Shown here piece after piece: positions 1 through 9,553 of a stretch of DNA of 64,000 nucleotides. Below the pieces are notes generated by a model. The model was not told the origin of the DNA. It ran no database searches and saw only the letters and a program-made list of their open reading frames with translations. The DNA comes from Methylophaga thiooxydans DMS010. Lineage in GTDB: Bacteria; Pseudomonadota; Gammaproteobacteria; Nitrosococcales; Methylophagaceae. The stretch lies in the NCBI RefSeq assembly GCF_000156355.1, contig NZ_GG657883.1:98467-162466 (forward strand), in the 5' to 3' direction. The first letter of the stretch is position 1. Each line of letters opens with the position of its first letter. The position numbers were made by a program, and so were the translations under genes.

Positions 1-46
1 TGCCGTCTAGATCGATAAGCACAACTGAAGGTTTCTTCAGTGTCAT
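1..46 (-). CDS. gph: HAD hydrolase N-terminus, probably phosphoglycolate phosphatase (partial)
   Basis: Only the first 15 codons are inside the window. On the minus strand an ATG at 46 reads MTLKKPSVVLIDLDG, which ends in the DxDG core of HAD hydrolase motif I, whose first Asp is the nucleophile. The gene lies 9 bases downstream of rpe on the same strand. The rpe-gph order is widespread in proteobacteria, and phosphoglycolate phosphatase is therefore the likely identity. The family assignment rests on motif I alone and the specific identity on gene order. Confidence 0.6.
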   Translation of the reverse strand, partial: MTLKKPSVVLIDLDG

Positions 47-55
47 ACGAAAATC

Positions 56-748
56 TTATACGTTGGCTTTAGCCAGCTCTTCGCGAAGTGCGGCAATGAC
101 CGTTTCGTATTTATTCGCATCGTTGTCGTTGGCAGCACCAAATACCGCTGAACCTGCAACGAATGTACGCGCACCTGCTTCAGCAATTTCACGGATGTTG
201 TTGACGTTAACGCCACCATCAATTTCCAGATCGATATCATAGCCACTAGCATCAATCAGTTTGCGTGCTTGTTGCAGTTTATCCAAAGTGTGAGGGATGA
301 ACTTCTGGCCGCCGAAGCCTGGGTTAACAGACATCAACAAAATACGGTCAACTTTATCCAGCACATGTTCTGCCAGAGATAAAGGCGTAGCCGGGTTGAA
401 TACCAGACCGGTTTTACAACCTTCAGCCTTGACTAATTGCAGACTGCGGTCGATGTGTTCTGATGCTTCCGGGTGGAAGGTGATAAATGATGCACCTGCT
501 TTGGCAAAATCAGGAATAATGCGATCAACAGGTTTCACCATCAAGTGAACATCGATTTCATGAGTAACGCCATGTTTACGTAACGCATCACAGACCAAGG
601 GGCCGATTGTCAGGTTAGGAACGTAGTGGTTGTCCATCACGTCAAAGTGAACAATGTCAGCACCTGAGGCCAGTACGTTGTCAACTTCTTCGCCCAGACG
701 TGCGAAGTCTGCGGAAAGAATTGATGGAGCAATTTTAAATTCAGCCAT
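56..748 (-). CDS. rpe: Ribulose-phosphate 3-epimerase
   Basis: This is a full-length 230-residue TIM-barrel enzyme that interconverts ribulose 5-phosphate and xylulose 5-phosphate in the pentose phosphate pathway. Family hallmarks are present: the N-terminal [10 protein letters not shown], the metal/catalytic [12 protein letters not shown] segment with Asp at residue 36, the DVHLMV histidine, [12 protein letters not shown] and the second catalytic Asp in EIDGGVN. The length is normal for the family. The start is an ATG preceded by AAGAGAGAC. It is probably cotranscribed with the gph-like gene that follows 9 bases later. In a C1-using organism the enzyme could also serve ribulose monophosphate regeneration, but that is inference. 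Confidence 0.97.
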   Translation of the reverse strand: MAEFKIAPSILSADFARLGEEVDNVLASGADIVHFDVMDNHYVPNLTIGPLVCDALRKHGVTHEIDVHLMVKPVDRIIPDFAKAGASFITFHPEASEHIDRSLQLVKAEGCKTGLVFNPATPLSLAEHVLDKVDRILLMSVNPGFGGQKFIPHTLDKLQQARKLIDASGYDIDLEIDGGVNVNNIREIAEAGARTFVAGSAVFGAANDNDANKYETVIAALREELAKANV

Positions 749-885
749 TTTTGTCTCTCTTAAATCGGTTTAGAAATTCTGTGTAAACCCGATACTTTAC
801 CGTATCAGTGCTCATTTTTCAGCTTTTGAAATCAATCTGCTGTGATTATACTTATGCAGGTACATTTAACGATGCGGGGTAAGAT

Positions 886-1728
886 TTGCAAATCCTCTTT
901 AATTCATGCTTGACGATACTGTTGTCGACCTTTGTGACCAATGGTTTTGCCACTGATACTGAGTCTGGCACGGTAGCAGAATCAACGCCGCAGTCCATGC
1001 AGGCGGAGGCCGGACATGTCGAGGGATATATGACGCTACCGCTCGGTGACGAGGTGTTTGATGCGACGTTTGTGGCTGATAAAACCGGCCGTGATTACGG
1101 TAAAGTACTGATTCTTCCTGACCAAGATGGCAGCATTGATAGCTACGATTTGGTTCACACGTTACGTGTACGGCTGGCAGAGTCAGGCTGGTCAACAATG
1201 ACGGTGGCATTGAGCTATCCGTATCAACCGCAACTGCTGTTGTCACCTAACGCTAATGATGAAGAACCAGTCGCCCAAATCGAAACGACCTCAGAAGCAG
1301 AAGTGGGTGAAAGTGCGACAACAAGCGATGATGATAATGCTGGACGAGTTGCCGCTGCGGTCGCTTATCTCAATGCACAGCAACCTGGACCAACCGTTAT
1401 TATTGCAATGGGGAAAAGTGCTGAGTTATCGGCTACCGCCATCGCGCAAGTGGGTAAGGATAACGCGCTAATTTGGATAAGTCCTGAGTGGCAAGCGGAG
1501 ACAGCTCCCGAAGCGCAATACGTGTTGGATATAACGCTTTCAGCTTCAGCATATGAAGAGACAACAAACGTGCAACAACGAGCCGTAATGATGCGGAAGA
1601 ATGTGGTGCAATATTCACAACGCCAAATTCCGGGTGCAACAAGTAACTTTAATGGTTTTGAACAGCCAGTTTTTAATCTGATTAGAAACTGGCTATACAA
1701 AGCGTTTGCTCAAGGAGCAACAAGCTGA
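886..1728 (+). CDS. DUF3530 family exported alpha/beta-hydrolase-like protein
   Basis: A 280-residue protein with a hydrophobic N-terminus (LFNSCLTILLSTFVTNGFA) that looks like a signal peptide. The central part carries VLILPDQDG, then a stretch about an ill-defined substrate site, and later MGKSAE, which resembles a G-x-S nucleophile elbow. These features and the overall layout match DUF3530, a poorly characterised periplasmic family with an alpha/beta-hydrolase fold. The start codon appears to be TTG at 886 after GGGGTAAG. An acidic low-complexity stretch (residues ~122-150) separates the two halves. The stop overlaps the next start (TGATG), so it is cotranscribed with the spermidine-synthase-like gene. 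The biochemical function is unknown. Confidence 0.7.
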   Translation: MQILFNSCLTILLSTFVTNGFATDTESGTVAESTPQSMQAEAGHVEGYMTLPLGDEVFDATFVADKTGRDYGKVLILPDQDGSIDSYDLVHTLRVRLAESGWSTMTVALSYPYQPQLLLSPNANDEEPVAQIETTSEAEVGESATTSDDDNAGRVAAAVAYLNAQQPGPTVIIAMGKSAELSATAIAQVGKDNALIWISPEWQAETAPEAQYVLDITLSASAYEETTNVQQRAVMMRKNVVQYSQRQIPGATSNFNGFEQPVFNLIRNWLYKAFAQGATS

Positions 1729-2534
1729 TGCGTTTATATGGTGATGGCATGGTCGTGCATCAGTCGCAAACCGACGAAGGTGTCATTGAAGTAGTGGATA
1801 CAGGTGACAGTCGTTCGATGCATTTTGGTACCTTCCCTCGCCAGAGTTCGATGCGAATCAGCATGCCACATGCATTGGAATTAAGTTATACCCAAGCGAT
1901 GATGGGAAGCCTGTTACTCAACCCGACACCACGCAGAGCTTTGGTGGTCGGGCTTGGTGGCGGCTCGGTGGTGAAGTTTTTGCTCCATCACTTTCCAGAC
2001 TGTCAGGTTGATGTGATTGAATACCGGCAAGATGTGATTGATGTGGCGCAATCCTATTTTGGGGTGCCAACAGACAATCCGAATCTTAATATTCAGTTAG
2101 GTGACGGCTACTTGCATGTAAGTCGCTGCTTTTATGACACGGATTTAAGTTATGACTTGTTGTTAGTCGATGCCTATGACCATAACGGCATGGCCGCGAG
2201 TGTTGGCGTGCAGGCATTTTTTGATGCCTGTGCAGGAATCATGACAGCGAATGGCGTTCTCAGCATCAATCTGTGGGGGAGTGAGCGCGCTAATTTCAAT
2301 ACCACTATGCAGCGTATTAACCAGAGCTTTGATAATCGCGCCATGATCCTGCCTGTAGAAAATAAAGGCAATGTGATTGCTTTAGCGACAAATTTCGATG
2401 TCAGTCATGCACAGTTGAAACAACTACGCAGCAAAGTCGATGACTGGGAAATGCGCTATCAAGTTAATCTACCCAAAGCGTTGCAGAATCTGATTCGACA
2501 AAACCGTAATTTTATCAGCCGGTTGTTCGCCTGA
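1728..2534 (+). CDS. Spermidine-synthase-like SAM-binding protein
   Basis: This 268-residue protein has a Rossmann methyltransferase fold of the polyamine synthase (PABS) superfamily. RALVVGLGGGSVVKFLL around residues 64-80 is the nucleotide-binding glycine motif, VDVIEYRQDV is the acidic strand that binds the ribose, and LLLVDAYDHNG occupies the catalytic DxYD-like position. It is shorter at the N-terminus than genuine spermidine synthases, so polyamine synthesis is not certain; many family members of this type have no known substrate. It is translationally coupled to the upstream DUF3530 gene through a TGATG overlap. Confidence 0.8.
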   Translation: MRLYGDGMVVHQSQTDEGVIEVVDTGDSRSMHFGTFPRQSSMRISMPHALELSYTQAMMGSLLLNPTPRRALVVGLGGGSVVKFLLHHFPDCQVDVIEYRQDVIDVAQSYFGVPTDNPNLNIQLGDGYLHVSRCFYDTDLSYDLLLVDAYDHNGMAASVGVQAFFDACAGIMTANGVLSINLWGSERANFNTTMQRINQSFDNRAMILPVENKGNVIALATNFDVSHAQLKQLRSKVDDWEMRYQVNLPKALQNLIRQNRNFISRLFA

Positions 2535-2630
2535 GCTATTGCTGAAAAGGATTGATTTGATAGTATTAGCTCAAAAAAAAGCGCCAGATGAGGGCATAAA
2601 ACGTTGAACATTGCTGTGAAAGTTTCAGGT

Positions 2631-3194
2631 ATGAATCGTAGTTTGATTGTCATGCTGGCGTGTCTAAGTCTGCTTGTCTGGCAGCAGCCTGTTAAGGCAA
2701 CAGGCAATTATGAACTGGTGATTAAGCGTTCTGAAAAACGGCTACTGATACAAAAAGACGGTGAAGTTCTGCGTTCTTTCCATGTGGCGCTGGGCAGCGG
2801 TGGTAGAAAGGCCAAAATGAAATCAGGCGATCGACTGACGCCATTGGGTAAATATCACATCACGCAAGTACGTGACAGTGACCGTTTTCACATGTTTATT
2901 CAGCTTGACTATCCGAGTGTGCGAGATGCCATCACGGCTTTGAAGGAAGATCGCATCAGTAAAGCGCAATACCGTAAAATTCTGGATGCCCATATTTTCG
3001 GTAATTTACCGCCGCAAAACACGCCTCTCGGTGGTGCCATTGGTATTCATGGTATTGGTGTTGAAACTAAAGACAAGATTGAAATCCACGAAATTGCCGA
3101 CTGGACAAAAGGTTGTATCGCCTTGCGTAATGACGAGATAGAACAACTCACTAAATACATCAGTAAAGGCACTCAAGTCACCATTACTGAGTAA
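2631..3194 (+). CDS. L,D-transpeptidase (YkuD domain), exported
   Basis: A 187-residue exported protein with a signal peptide (MNRSLIVMLACLSLLVW, cut near VKA) followed by one YkuD catalytic domain. The catalytic signature HGIG...TKGCIALRN is complete, with the His about 20 residues before the nucleophilic Cys. Such enzymes make 3-3 cross-links in peptidoglycan or attach lipoproteins to it. A TTG at 2604 would add nine residues in front of the signal peptide; I prefer the ATG at 2631 because the signal peptide then begins normally. It stands alone between two unrelated genes. Its specific role (cross-linking, Braun-type anchoring, or other) cannot be told from sequence. Confidence 0.88.
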   Translation: MNRSLIVMLACLSLLVWQQPVKATGNYELVIKRSEKRLLIQKDGEVLRSFHVALGSGGRKAKMKSGDRLTPLGKYHITQVRDSDRFHMFIQLDYPSVRDAITALKEDRISKAQYRKILDAHIFGNLPPQNTPLGGAIGIHGIGVETKDKIEIHEIADWTKGCIALRNDEIEQLTKYISKGTQVTITE

Positions 3195-3272
3195 CGGCTA
3201 ATTAAAATCACGGTTAGGCAATTGAATTTGGTAGAATAATTAGCGTTTCTACCGACTATTCCCCGAGGACTT

Positions 3273-5447
3273 ATGCAAGCCGCGCCTGATCTATTTTCCT
3301 ATCGCAAATTTTGGGCCCACCGATTTGGTGTCGCACCCGAGTTGCCGATGACTCGAGAAGAGATGGATGCGCTCGGCTGGGATTCCTGTGACATTATCAT
3401 CGTGACTGGCGATGCCTATGTAGACCATCCCAGTTTTGGTATGGCCTTGATTGGGCGTTTACTGGAGTCTCATGGTTTTCGCGTCGGTATCATTTCCCAA
3501 CCTGACTGGACCAGCGCCGAGGATTTTCAAAAGCTGGGCAAACCGAATCTGTTTTTCGGTGTAACCGGCGGTAATATGGATTCGATGGTCAATCGTTATA
3601 CCTCTGACCGTAAGATCCGAAGCAACGATGCCTACACTGCCGGTGGCGAGGGTGGTAAGCGACCCGATCGAAGTGTGGTGGTGTATAGCCAGCGTTGCCG
3701 TGAAGCGTTTAAAGGTGTGCCTGTTGTTATCGGCGGGATTGAAGCCAGTTTAAGACGAATTGCCCACTATGATTACTGGTCCGAGAAAGTGCGTCGCAGT
3801 GTCATTATGGACGCGAAAGCAGATTTGCTGGTGTACGGAAATGGTGAGCGTCAGGTGGTTGAAATTGCCCATCGATTAGCTGCTGGCGAATCCGTTAAAG
3901 AACTGACCGATATTCGTGGCACGGCGTATACAACGAAGCCAGGTCAACGAGAAGGTTGGTGGGAAAAGAACTCCACCTCGGTGGATACGCCGGGCAAATT
4001 AAACCCGCCGATTGATCCGTATCAAATGCAGACAGAAGAGAGCTGCGCCGAAGAAAAAGCGAAGACCGAACAAGACAAAGCCGAGAAAACGGCGGGCAAT
4101 GTCATCAAAATTCACCGTGTTTCACCACGAAACGCACACCGTACAGTGATTCGCCTGCCAGCTTATCATCAGGTGAAAGACGATCCGGTTACCTATGCAC
4201 ATACCTCACGTATTTTGCATCTGGAGACTAATCCGGGCAATGCACTGGCACTGGTTCAAGAGCATGGCAATCAGGATGTATGGTTGAATCCACCACCGAT
4301 TCCATTAACAACAGCAGAAATGGATGCAGTTTTTGACCTGCCTTATAGTCGTGTGCCGCATAGCTTATACGGCAAAATGAATGTACCCGCTTATGAAATG
4401 ATCCGTTTTTCGGTCAACATCATGCGCGGTTGTTTTGGTGGCTGTACTTTCTGCTCGATCACCGAGCATGAAGGACGCATTATCCAGAGCCGTAGCGAAG
4501 ACTCTATTATTAAAGAAGTCGAAGCGATTCGTGATACTACACCGGGTTTCACCGGTGTGATCTCAGATTTGGGAGGTCCGACAGCCAATATGTATCGATT
4601 GGCGTGTAATGACCCAGAAATTGAGTCAAGCTGTCGGCGTTTATCGTGCGTGTATCCCGGCGTATGTAAAAACCTCAATACTGACCACACGCCACTCGTC
4701 AATTTGTATAAGCGTGCTCGTTCATTACCGGGCATTAAAAAAATCCTGATTGCTTCAGGTTTGCGCTATGACTTGGCTGTTTTGTCACCTGAATATGTAA
4801 AAGAGCTGGTCACGCATCATGTTGGCGGCTATCTGAAAATTGCACCAGAGCACACTGAAGAAGGGCCTTTATCGCAAATGATGAAGCCTGGTATCGGCAC
4901 CTATGACAAATTCAAACAAATGTTTGATAAATACTCGAAAGAAGCCGGTAAAGAACAATATCTGATCCCGTACTTTATTGCCGCACATCCAGGCACGACC
5001 GATAACGATATGATGAATCTGGCATTGTGGTTGAAACGCAATGGTTTCCGCGCGGATCAGGTTCAGGCATATTTGCCGTCACCGATGTCAGCCGCCGCAG
5101 CGATGTATCACTCAGGCAAAGATACACTGCATAAAGTCAGACGGAAGGGCGGTGATATCATTGTACCTAAAGGCATAAAAATACGACGCTTACACAAGGC
5201 CTTTTTGCGTTATCACGATGCCGAAAATTGGCCGATGCTGCGGGAAGCGCTGAAGAAAATGGGACGAGCCGATCTGATTGGTAACGGTAAGAAGCATTTG
5301 ATTCCTTCTTGGCAGCCAGCAGGAACCGGCGGCAAGGCTGAAGGTAAGCGTATTACTCGCAAGGCCAAAACGCCAAACAAAGGCGGTCAATTTAAAACAC
5401 AGCACACGCGTCCAGGAAAAGTTAAGCCGGCTAGACGTCGTCGATAA
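3273..5447 (+). CDS. ygiQ: YgiQ family radical SAM protein
   Basis: A 724-residue radical SAM protein of the YgiQ (UPF0313) family. It has the family N-terminus ([15 protein letters not shown]-like), the conserved [12 protein letters not shown] block, and the 4Fe-4S motif [12 protein letters not shown] near residue 387, where three cysteines are spaced C-x3-C-x2-C. The C-terminal part contains [14 protein letters not shown] and [12 protein letters not shown], followed by a basic tail rich in Lys/Arg. The length is typical. The reaction catalysed by this family is not established. The ATG follows CCCCGAGGACTT, a good ribosome binding site. Confidence 0.93.
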   Translation: MQAAPDLFSYRKFWAHRFGVAPELPMTREEMDALGWDSCDIIIVTGDAYVDHPSFGMALIGRLLESHGFRVGIISQPDWTSAEDFQKLGKPNLFFGVTGGNMDSMVNRYTSDRKIRSNDAYTAGGEGGKRPDRSVVVYSQRCREAFKGVPVVIGGIEASLRRIAHYDYWSEKVRRSVIMDAKADLLVYGNGERQVVEIAHRLAAGESVKELTDIRGTAYTTKPGQREGWWEKNSTSVDTPGKLNPPIDPYQMQTEESCAEEKAKTEQDKAEKTAGNVIKIHRVSPRNAHRTVIRLPAYHQVKDDPVTYAHTSRILHLETNPGNALALVQEHGNQDVWLNPPPIPLTTAEMDAVFDLPYSRVPHSLYGKMNVPAYEMIRFSVNIMRGCFGGCTFCSITEHEGRIIQSRSEDSIIKEVEAIRDTTPGFTGVISDLGGPTANMYRLACNDPEIESSCRRLSCVYPGVCKNLNTDHTPLVNLYKRARSLPGIKKILIASGLRYDLAVLSPEYVKELVTHHVGGYLKIAPEHTEEGPLSQMMKPGIGTYDKFKQMFDKYSKEAGKEQYLIPYFIAAHPGTTDNDMMNLALWLKRNGFRADQVQAYLPSPMSAAAAMYHSGKDTLHKVRRKGGDIIVPKGIKIRRLHKAFLRYHDAENWPMLREALKKMGRADLIGNGKKHLIPSWQPAGTGGKAEGKRITRKAKTPNKGGQFKTQHTRPGKVKPARRRR

Positions 5448-5526
5448 TAATTATTTTTCTTATTTGAGAAACATTTCGGTTTGAACTTGGTCTGTTGATG
5501 AATACTGAGTTACGCACAGGAATGCA

Positions 5527-6090
5527 ATGCACTGGAAACAAGTTGAACGGCGCTATGATTTTTTCTCCATAGCTTTACACTGGTTTATCGCCGTCTTTAC
5601 GGTGGCGTTATTTGTCTCAGGCCTATGGATGGTCGATTTGGGCTATTACGACGACTGGTATTATCAGGCACCGTGGTGGCACAAGGGTATCGGCATTATC
5701 ACCGCATTGCTGGTCATCATGCGCTGGGTTTGGACACTGTTTCGACAATCGCCCGCTGATATCCGCTCTACACCGCTGTGGCAACACCTTGTTGCTAAAC
5801 TCGTACATAAGTTGATGAATCTCTCAATCCTTGCTCTATTTATCAGCGGCTACGTTATGGTCACAGCTAAAGGTGACAGTCTCAACCTCTTTGACTGGCT
5901 TCTTATTCCCGCTTTATTTTCTGATAAATCACATTGGGTTGACCCTGCCGGGCTGATCCATTTATGGAGCGGATATTTCATTATCGCTTTGGCAACTCTA
6001 CATGCGCTGGCTGCGATAAAACATCACTTTATAGATAAAGACGCAACACTAAAACGCATGCTCGGAATTAACACAGGAGAACTTGAATGA
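5527..6090 (+). CDS. Cytochrome b561 family protein
   Basis: A 187-residue integral membrane protein with four predicted transmembrane helices, a typical cytochrome b561 (YodB/CybB type) layout. Candidate haem-ligating histidines lie in IALHWFIAVF, WWHKGIGI, LVHKLMNLS and TLHALAAIKHHF. It probably passes electrons between the quinone pool and a periplasmic partner. The stop overlaps the start of the following YceI gene by four bases (ATGA), and b561-YceI pairs are common in proteobacteria, where YceI binds an isoprenoid quinone-like molecule. Confidence 0.9.
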   Translation: MHWKQVERRYDFFSIALHWFIAVFTVALFVSGLWMVDLGYYDDWYYQAPWWHKGIGIITALLVIMRWVWTLFRQSPADIRSTPLWQHLVAKLVHKLMNLSILALFISGYVMVTAKGDSLNLFDWLLIPALFSDKSHWVDPAGLIHLWSGYFIIALATLHALAAIKHHFIDKDATLKRMLGINTGELE

Positions 6091-6659
6091 AGAAAACTAT
6101 TTTGGCAATGTCTATGCTGGGTTTATCGGCATTATTACCCGCTCAGGCTGCGGACTATGTGATCGATACAGAAAAAGCACATGCTTTTGTTGATTTTCGA
6201 ATCCAGCATTTAGGCTATAGCTGGATGAGTGGTCGTTTTAACGATTTTGCTGGCACATTTAGCTACGATGCAGATGATCCTGAAGCGTCAACCATTGATG
6301 TCACGATAGATGTGGCTAGTGTCGACACCAATTTTGCAGAGCGTGATAAACATCTTCGTGAGAAATTTTTAGAAACATCGGAGTATCCGCAAGCGTCATT
6401 CAAGTCGAAGTCTTTCAATAAGATGGAAGACGGAAGTTTAGTCGTGGTTGGCGATTTCACCCTACATGGCGTTACCAAAGAACTCAGTTTCCCTGTTGAA
6501 AAAGTGGGTGAGGGCGACGATCCATGGGGTGGTTACCGCGCAGGCTTTGTCGGTGAAACAAAATTCACCATTGCCGATTATGGTATTGATGTGAGCATGT
6601 TGGGACCGGCATCACAGGAAGTCTATTTAACGCTTTCTATTGAAGGTATTAGACAATAA
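6087..6659 (+). CDS. YceI family periplasmic protein
   Basis: A 190-residue exported protein with a clear signal peptide (MKKTILAMSMLGLSALLPAQA) followed by the lipocalin-like YceI barrel. Typical features are YVIDTEKAHAFVDFRIQHLG, the DVTIDVASVDTNFAERDKHL strand pair and DFTLHGVTKELSFPV. Family members bind long isoprenoid molecules in the barrel. It is translationally coupled to the cytochrome b561 gene upstream, which supports a shared redox or quinone-related role. Confidence 0.93.
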   Translation: MKKTILAMSMLGLSALLPAQAADYVIDTEKAHAFVDFRIQHLGYSWMSGRFNDFAGTFSYDADDPEASTIDVTIDVASVDTNFAERDKHLREKFLETSEYPQASFKSKSFNKMEDGSLVVVGDFTLHGVTKELSFPVEKVGEGDDPWGGYRAGFVGETKFTIADYGIDVSMLGPASQEVYLTLSIEGIRQ

Positions 6660-6899
6660 TCAAATTTGTTTAGCTAGCGTATAAAGCTGGTCAAACTCCT
6701 CATGCAAGCTGTTTGCTGGTAATGAACGCCCGGCGCGTTGATACCAGTAAGCAGCATTGCCATTATCGCCTTCTATGCGATGCAAGTATCCATGCACCAA
6801 ACAAGCGAGATTATCATCATAAACTTGAATTATTTGATGTGCGCCATCCCAGTCGCCCTGTGCTGCTAACTCAAGTGATTGTAAATGTTGTGTTGCCAT
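6660..6899 (-). CDS. Small conserved hypothetical protein, 79 residues
   Basis: A 79-residue soluble protein whose stop codon abuts the YceI stop in convergent orientation. The sequence LAAQGDWDGAHQIIQVYDD followed by AAYWYQRAGRSLP resembles two helices of a tetratricopeptide-like or Sel1-like hairpin. ATG at 6899 is preceded by AGGAGAGATCGAT, a strong ribosome binding site. I do not recognise a specific family or function; it is presumably a small helical protein. Confidence 0.7.
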   Translation of the reverse strand: MATQHLQSLELAAQGDWDGAHQIIQVYDDNLACLVHGYLHRIEGDNGNAAYWYQRAGRSLPANSLHEEFDQLYTLAKQI

Positions 6900-6973
6900 A
6901 TCGATCTCTCCTGAAACTGATCTGACAACACCATGCTATAACAGATTGAATTAAATAAAAAATAACCTGCTTA

Positions 6974-7093
6974 TTAATAACTACTCCCCAGCATCAGCAA
7001 ACTCCCCACCAAGCCGAAAGGGGACGTGATAACAACAAAGACTAATTTAATCAATTCACGGAAAACGTAAATTAAATCAATAATCAGCGCCAT
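6974..7093 (-). CDS. Putative small membrane protein, 39 residues
   Basis: An ATG at 7093 on the minus strand opens a 39-codon frame ending TAA at 6974. It is preceded by AAAGGAGTTAATC, a near-ideal Shine-Dalgarno sequence at good spacing. The product begins MALIIDLIYVFRELIKL and continues into a strongly hydrophobic segment (VFVVITSPFGLVGSLLML), so it would be a single-pass or hairpin membrane peptide. I recognise no family. Evidence is the ribosome binding site and hydrophobic composition only. It is divergent from tsaB. Confidence 0.5.
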   Translation of the reverse strand: MALIIDLIYVFRELIKLVFVVITSPFGLVGSLLMLGSSY

Positions 7094-7170
7094 GATTAAC
7101 TCCTTTGAATCAGACGCTTGCATTATAATGTTGTGTTGTTACAGCCAAATGACCTGATATACCGCATTTT

Positions 7171-7851
7171 ATGAATATTCTTGCATTAGATACCTGCACA
7201 GAAATGTGCTCTGCCGCCGTTATGATAAATGGCAAAATTTTCGAGCGTTCAGAACTAACCCAACGTGGTCACTCAGAAAAGATTCTGGGCATGTTGGATG
7301 CCGTTATGGCTGAAGCAAAATGCACATTAGCGGATATAGATGTTGTCGCTTTTGGGCGTGGCCCGGGTTCTTTTACAGGTGTACGAATTGGTGTTGGTGT
7401 TGCACAAGGTATTGCCTTTGCACGGCAACTACCTGTCATTCCTGTATCGACGATGGCAGCAGTAGCACAGCTCGCTATAGATAATCATGCGGCAACGCGG
7501 ATAGCCGTTGCCATGGATGCCAGAATGGGCGAAGTTTACGCTGCCCACTTTGTTGCAGAGAATGGTTTGGCAGAAAAGCTAGACGAAGAACAAGTGTGTG
7601 CGCCAGATAAATTTCACCCTGCCGATAATGCGCAGTGGTTTGCAGCGGGTACGGGGTGGGATGAGTACGGCGTAGTATTAACACAAAATTTCTCCCAGAA
7701 CATCAGTGACAAACAAGCTTTACTACCTACGGCTGCGGCGATTGCCAAGCTTGCATTTGCAGCGTCTCAAAAGGGACAAACAATTTCTGCTGAGCAGGCT
7801 GTCCCTGTTTACTTACGAGACAATGTGGCTAAAAAGAAAGGTGAGCAATAA
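7171..7851 (+). CDS. tsaB: tRNA threonylcarbamoyladenosine biosynthesis protein TsaB
   Basis: A 226-residue ASKHA-fold protein. It has the N-terminal ILALDTCTEMCSAAV strand, the conserved RGHSEKILGML-type segment and GRGPGSFTGVRIGVGVAQG at residues ~63-81, which is diagnostic for TsaB. Together with TsaC, TsaD and TsaE it makes the t6A modification at position 37 of ANN-decoding tRNAs. The length is normal. It ends in an ATAATG overlap with cmoA, forming a run of three tRNA-modification genes. A perfect TATAAT lies at 7124-7129, a possible -10 box. Confidence 0.95.
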   Translation: MNILALDTCTEMCSAAVMINGKIFERSELTQRGHSEKILGMLDAVMAEAKCTLADIDVVAFGRGPGSFTGVRIGVGVAQGIAFARQLPVIPVSTMAAVAQLAIDNHAATRIAVAMDARMGEVYAAHFVAENGLAEKLDEEQVCAPDKFHPADNAQWFAAGTGWDEYGVVLTQNFSQNISDKQALLPTAAAIAKLAFAASQKGQTISAEQAVPVYLRDNVAKKKGEQ

Positions 7852-8585
7852 TGGTCACTAAGCAGGATGATATATATGCTTCCCCTTTAGACGAGATGGT
7901 CGATTTTCGTTTTGACGAGAAAGTGGTGAACGTCTTTCCAGACATGATTCAACGCTCCGTTCCTGGCTATGCCACATTGATTTCGAATATCGGCATTTTG
8001 GCATCTAAATATGCCGTCGCGGATAGCTATTGCTATGATCTGGGCTGTTCTTTAGGGGCTGTTAGTCTATCGATGCAGCAACGCATTAACGCCTCCGGAT
8101 GCTCTATTCTCGCAGTGGATAACTCCAAGGCGATGATTGATAAAGCCAAACTGGTTTTCACTGCAAACGACGATTCCCCAACCCCAGTTGATCTTATCTG
8201 TGCCGATATCGCTGATATTGAAATTCATAATGCGTCTGTGGTGGTCATGAATTTCACCTTACAGTTTATTGCGACTGAGTTGAGACAAGCCTTAGTCCAG
8301 CGAATTTACGACGGGTTGAAGCCCGGTGGTGTGTTGATTTTGTCAGAAAAGTTAGCTTTTGATGACACGCAGCTCAATCAATTTCATATCGAATCACACC
8401 ATGACTTTAAACGCGACAATGGCTATAGCGACATGGAAATCAGTCAAAAACGCTCAGCCTTGGAAAAAGTGCTACTTCCTGAATCGTTAGACACGCATTT
8501 ACATCGATTACAGTCAGCTGGATTTACTTTCACCGAAAAATGGTTCCAGTGTTTTAACTTTGTCTCATTGGTGGCGGTTAAATGA
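7851..8585 (+). CDS. cmoA: Carboxy-S-adenosyl-L-methionine synthase
   Basis: A 244-residue class I methyltransferase-fold protein. The SAM-binding motif is YDLGCSLGAVSLSM near residue 62, with ILAVDNSKAMID as the acidic loop and VVVMNFTLQFI as the post-motif strand, all characteristic of CmoA. It makes carboxy-SAM from SAM and prephenate, the donor used by CmoB to form cmo5U34 in tRNA. The start overlaps the tsaB stop by one base, and the stop overlaps the cmoB start by four bases (ATGA). Confidence 0.95.
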   Translation: MVTKQDDIYASPLDEMVDFRFDEKVVNVFPDMIQRSVPGYATLISNIGILASKYAVADSYCYDLGCSLGAVSLSMQQRINASGCSILAVDNSKAMIDKAKLVFTANDDSPTPVDLICADIADIEIHNASVVVMNFTLQFIATELRQALVQRIYDGLKPGGVLILSEKLAFDDTQLNQFHIESHHDFKRDNGYSDMEISQKRSALEKVLLPESLDTHLHRLQSAGFTFTEKWFQCFNFVSLVAVK

Positions 8586-9553
8586 GCGTCTATCAACCGC
8601 TTTTCAATTATCTGGATGATATGGGCTTATCGGCGTGGCGTGAACAGTTACAAAGCCAAATAGAAACGCAGTTGTCAGTGAGACGTCACGGTAAAATGCC
8701 TATGTGGCAAGAAGCGTTAAATGCGTTGCCCAATGTTGATTTATCAACAATGGAATTAAAAAACCGTGTCGATATTGGTACAGAAGGCGATTTGGACGGC
8801 TTTCCGAGGGAAACCTTGGTGGACTTGCTCAAAACCTTCCATCCCTGGCGTAAAGGGCCGTATCGCCTGTTGGGTATCGACATTGATACGGAGTGGCGAT
8901 CAGATTGGAAGTGGGATCGTGTCTTACCACACATTCAGTCCTTACACGGCCGGCGTGTACTAGATGTCGGAGGCGGCAACGGCTATCACGGCTGGCGTAT
9001 GCAAGGGGAAGGGGCTGAATTAGTGATTGGCATTGATCCGACGGCTGTGTTCACCATGCAGTACCAATTAATGCAGCACTTTATTAAAAGTGATAAACAT
9101 TTTGTCTTACCCATTGGCATCGAACATATGCCGGAAAATTTGTCGTTGTTTGATACGGTTTTTTCAATGGGTGTGTTATATCACCGACGTTCACCATTGA
9201 AACATTTAATGGAGTTGCGAAGCTGCTTACGTCCGAAAGGTGAACTGGTTTTGGAAACGCTCATTATTGAGGGTGAGCTAGGCATGACATTGATGCCAGA
9301 AACTCGCTACGCCAAGATGAAAAATACCTGGTTTATTCCGTCAGCTGAAACCATGATGTTATGGCTACGTAAATGTGGCTTTAAGAATGTGCGCTGTGTT
9401 GATGAAAATGTGACGTCTCTTAATGAACAGCGACGTACTGACTGGATGACGTTTGAATCTTTAGCTGACTACCTCGACCCTACGGACAACACTAAAACCA
9501 TAGAAGGTTATCCGGCGCCCATGCGAGGCGTATTTATCGCAACTGCGCCCTAG
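8582..9553 (+). CDS. cmoB: tRNA U34 carboxymethyltransferase
   Basis: A 323-residue enzyme that transfers the carboxymethyl group of carboxy-SAM to 5-hydroxyuridine at position 34 of several tRNAs. Family hallmarks are RKGPYRLLGIDIDTEWRS, the SAM motif VLDVGGGNGYHGWRM near residue 122, IGIDPTAVFTMQYQ and SMGVLYHRRSP. The length matches the E. coli protein. It overlaps cmoA by four bases. The stop overlaps the stop of the next, convergent gene by four bases. Confidence 0.96.
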   Translation: MSVYQPLFNYLDDMGLSAWREQLQSQIETQLSVRRHGKMPMWQEALNALPNVDLSTMELKNRVDIGTEGDLDGFPRETLVDLLKTFHPWRKGPYRLLGIDIDTEWRSDWKWDRVLPHIQSLHGRRVLDVGGGNGYHGWRMQGEGAELVIGIDPTAVFTMQYQLMQHFIKSDKHFVLPIGIEHMPENLSLFDTVFSMGVLYHRRSPLKHLMELRSCLRPKGELVLETLIIEGELGMTLMPETRYAKMKNTWFIPSAETMMLWLRKCGFKNVRCVDENVTSLNEQRRTDWMTFESLADYLDPTDNTKTIEGYPAPMRGVFIATAP

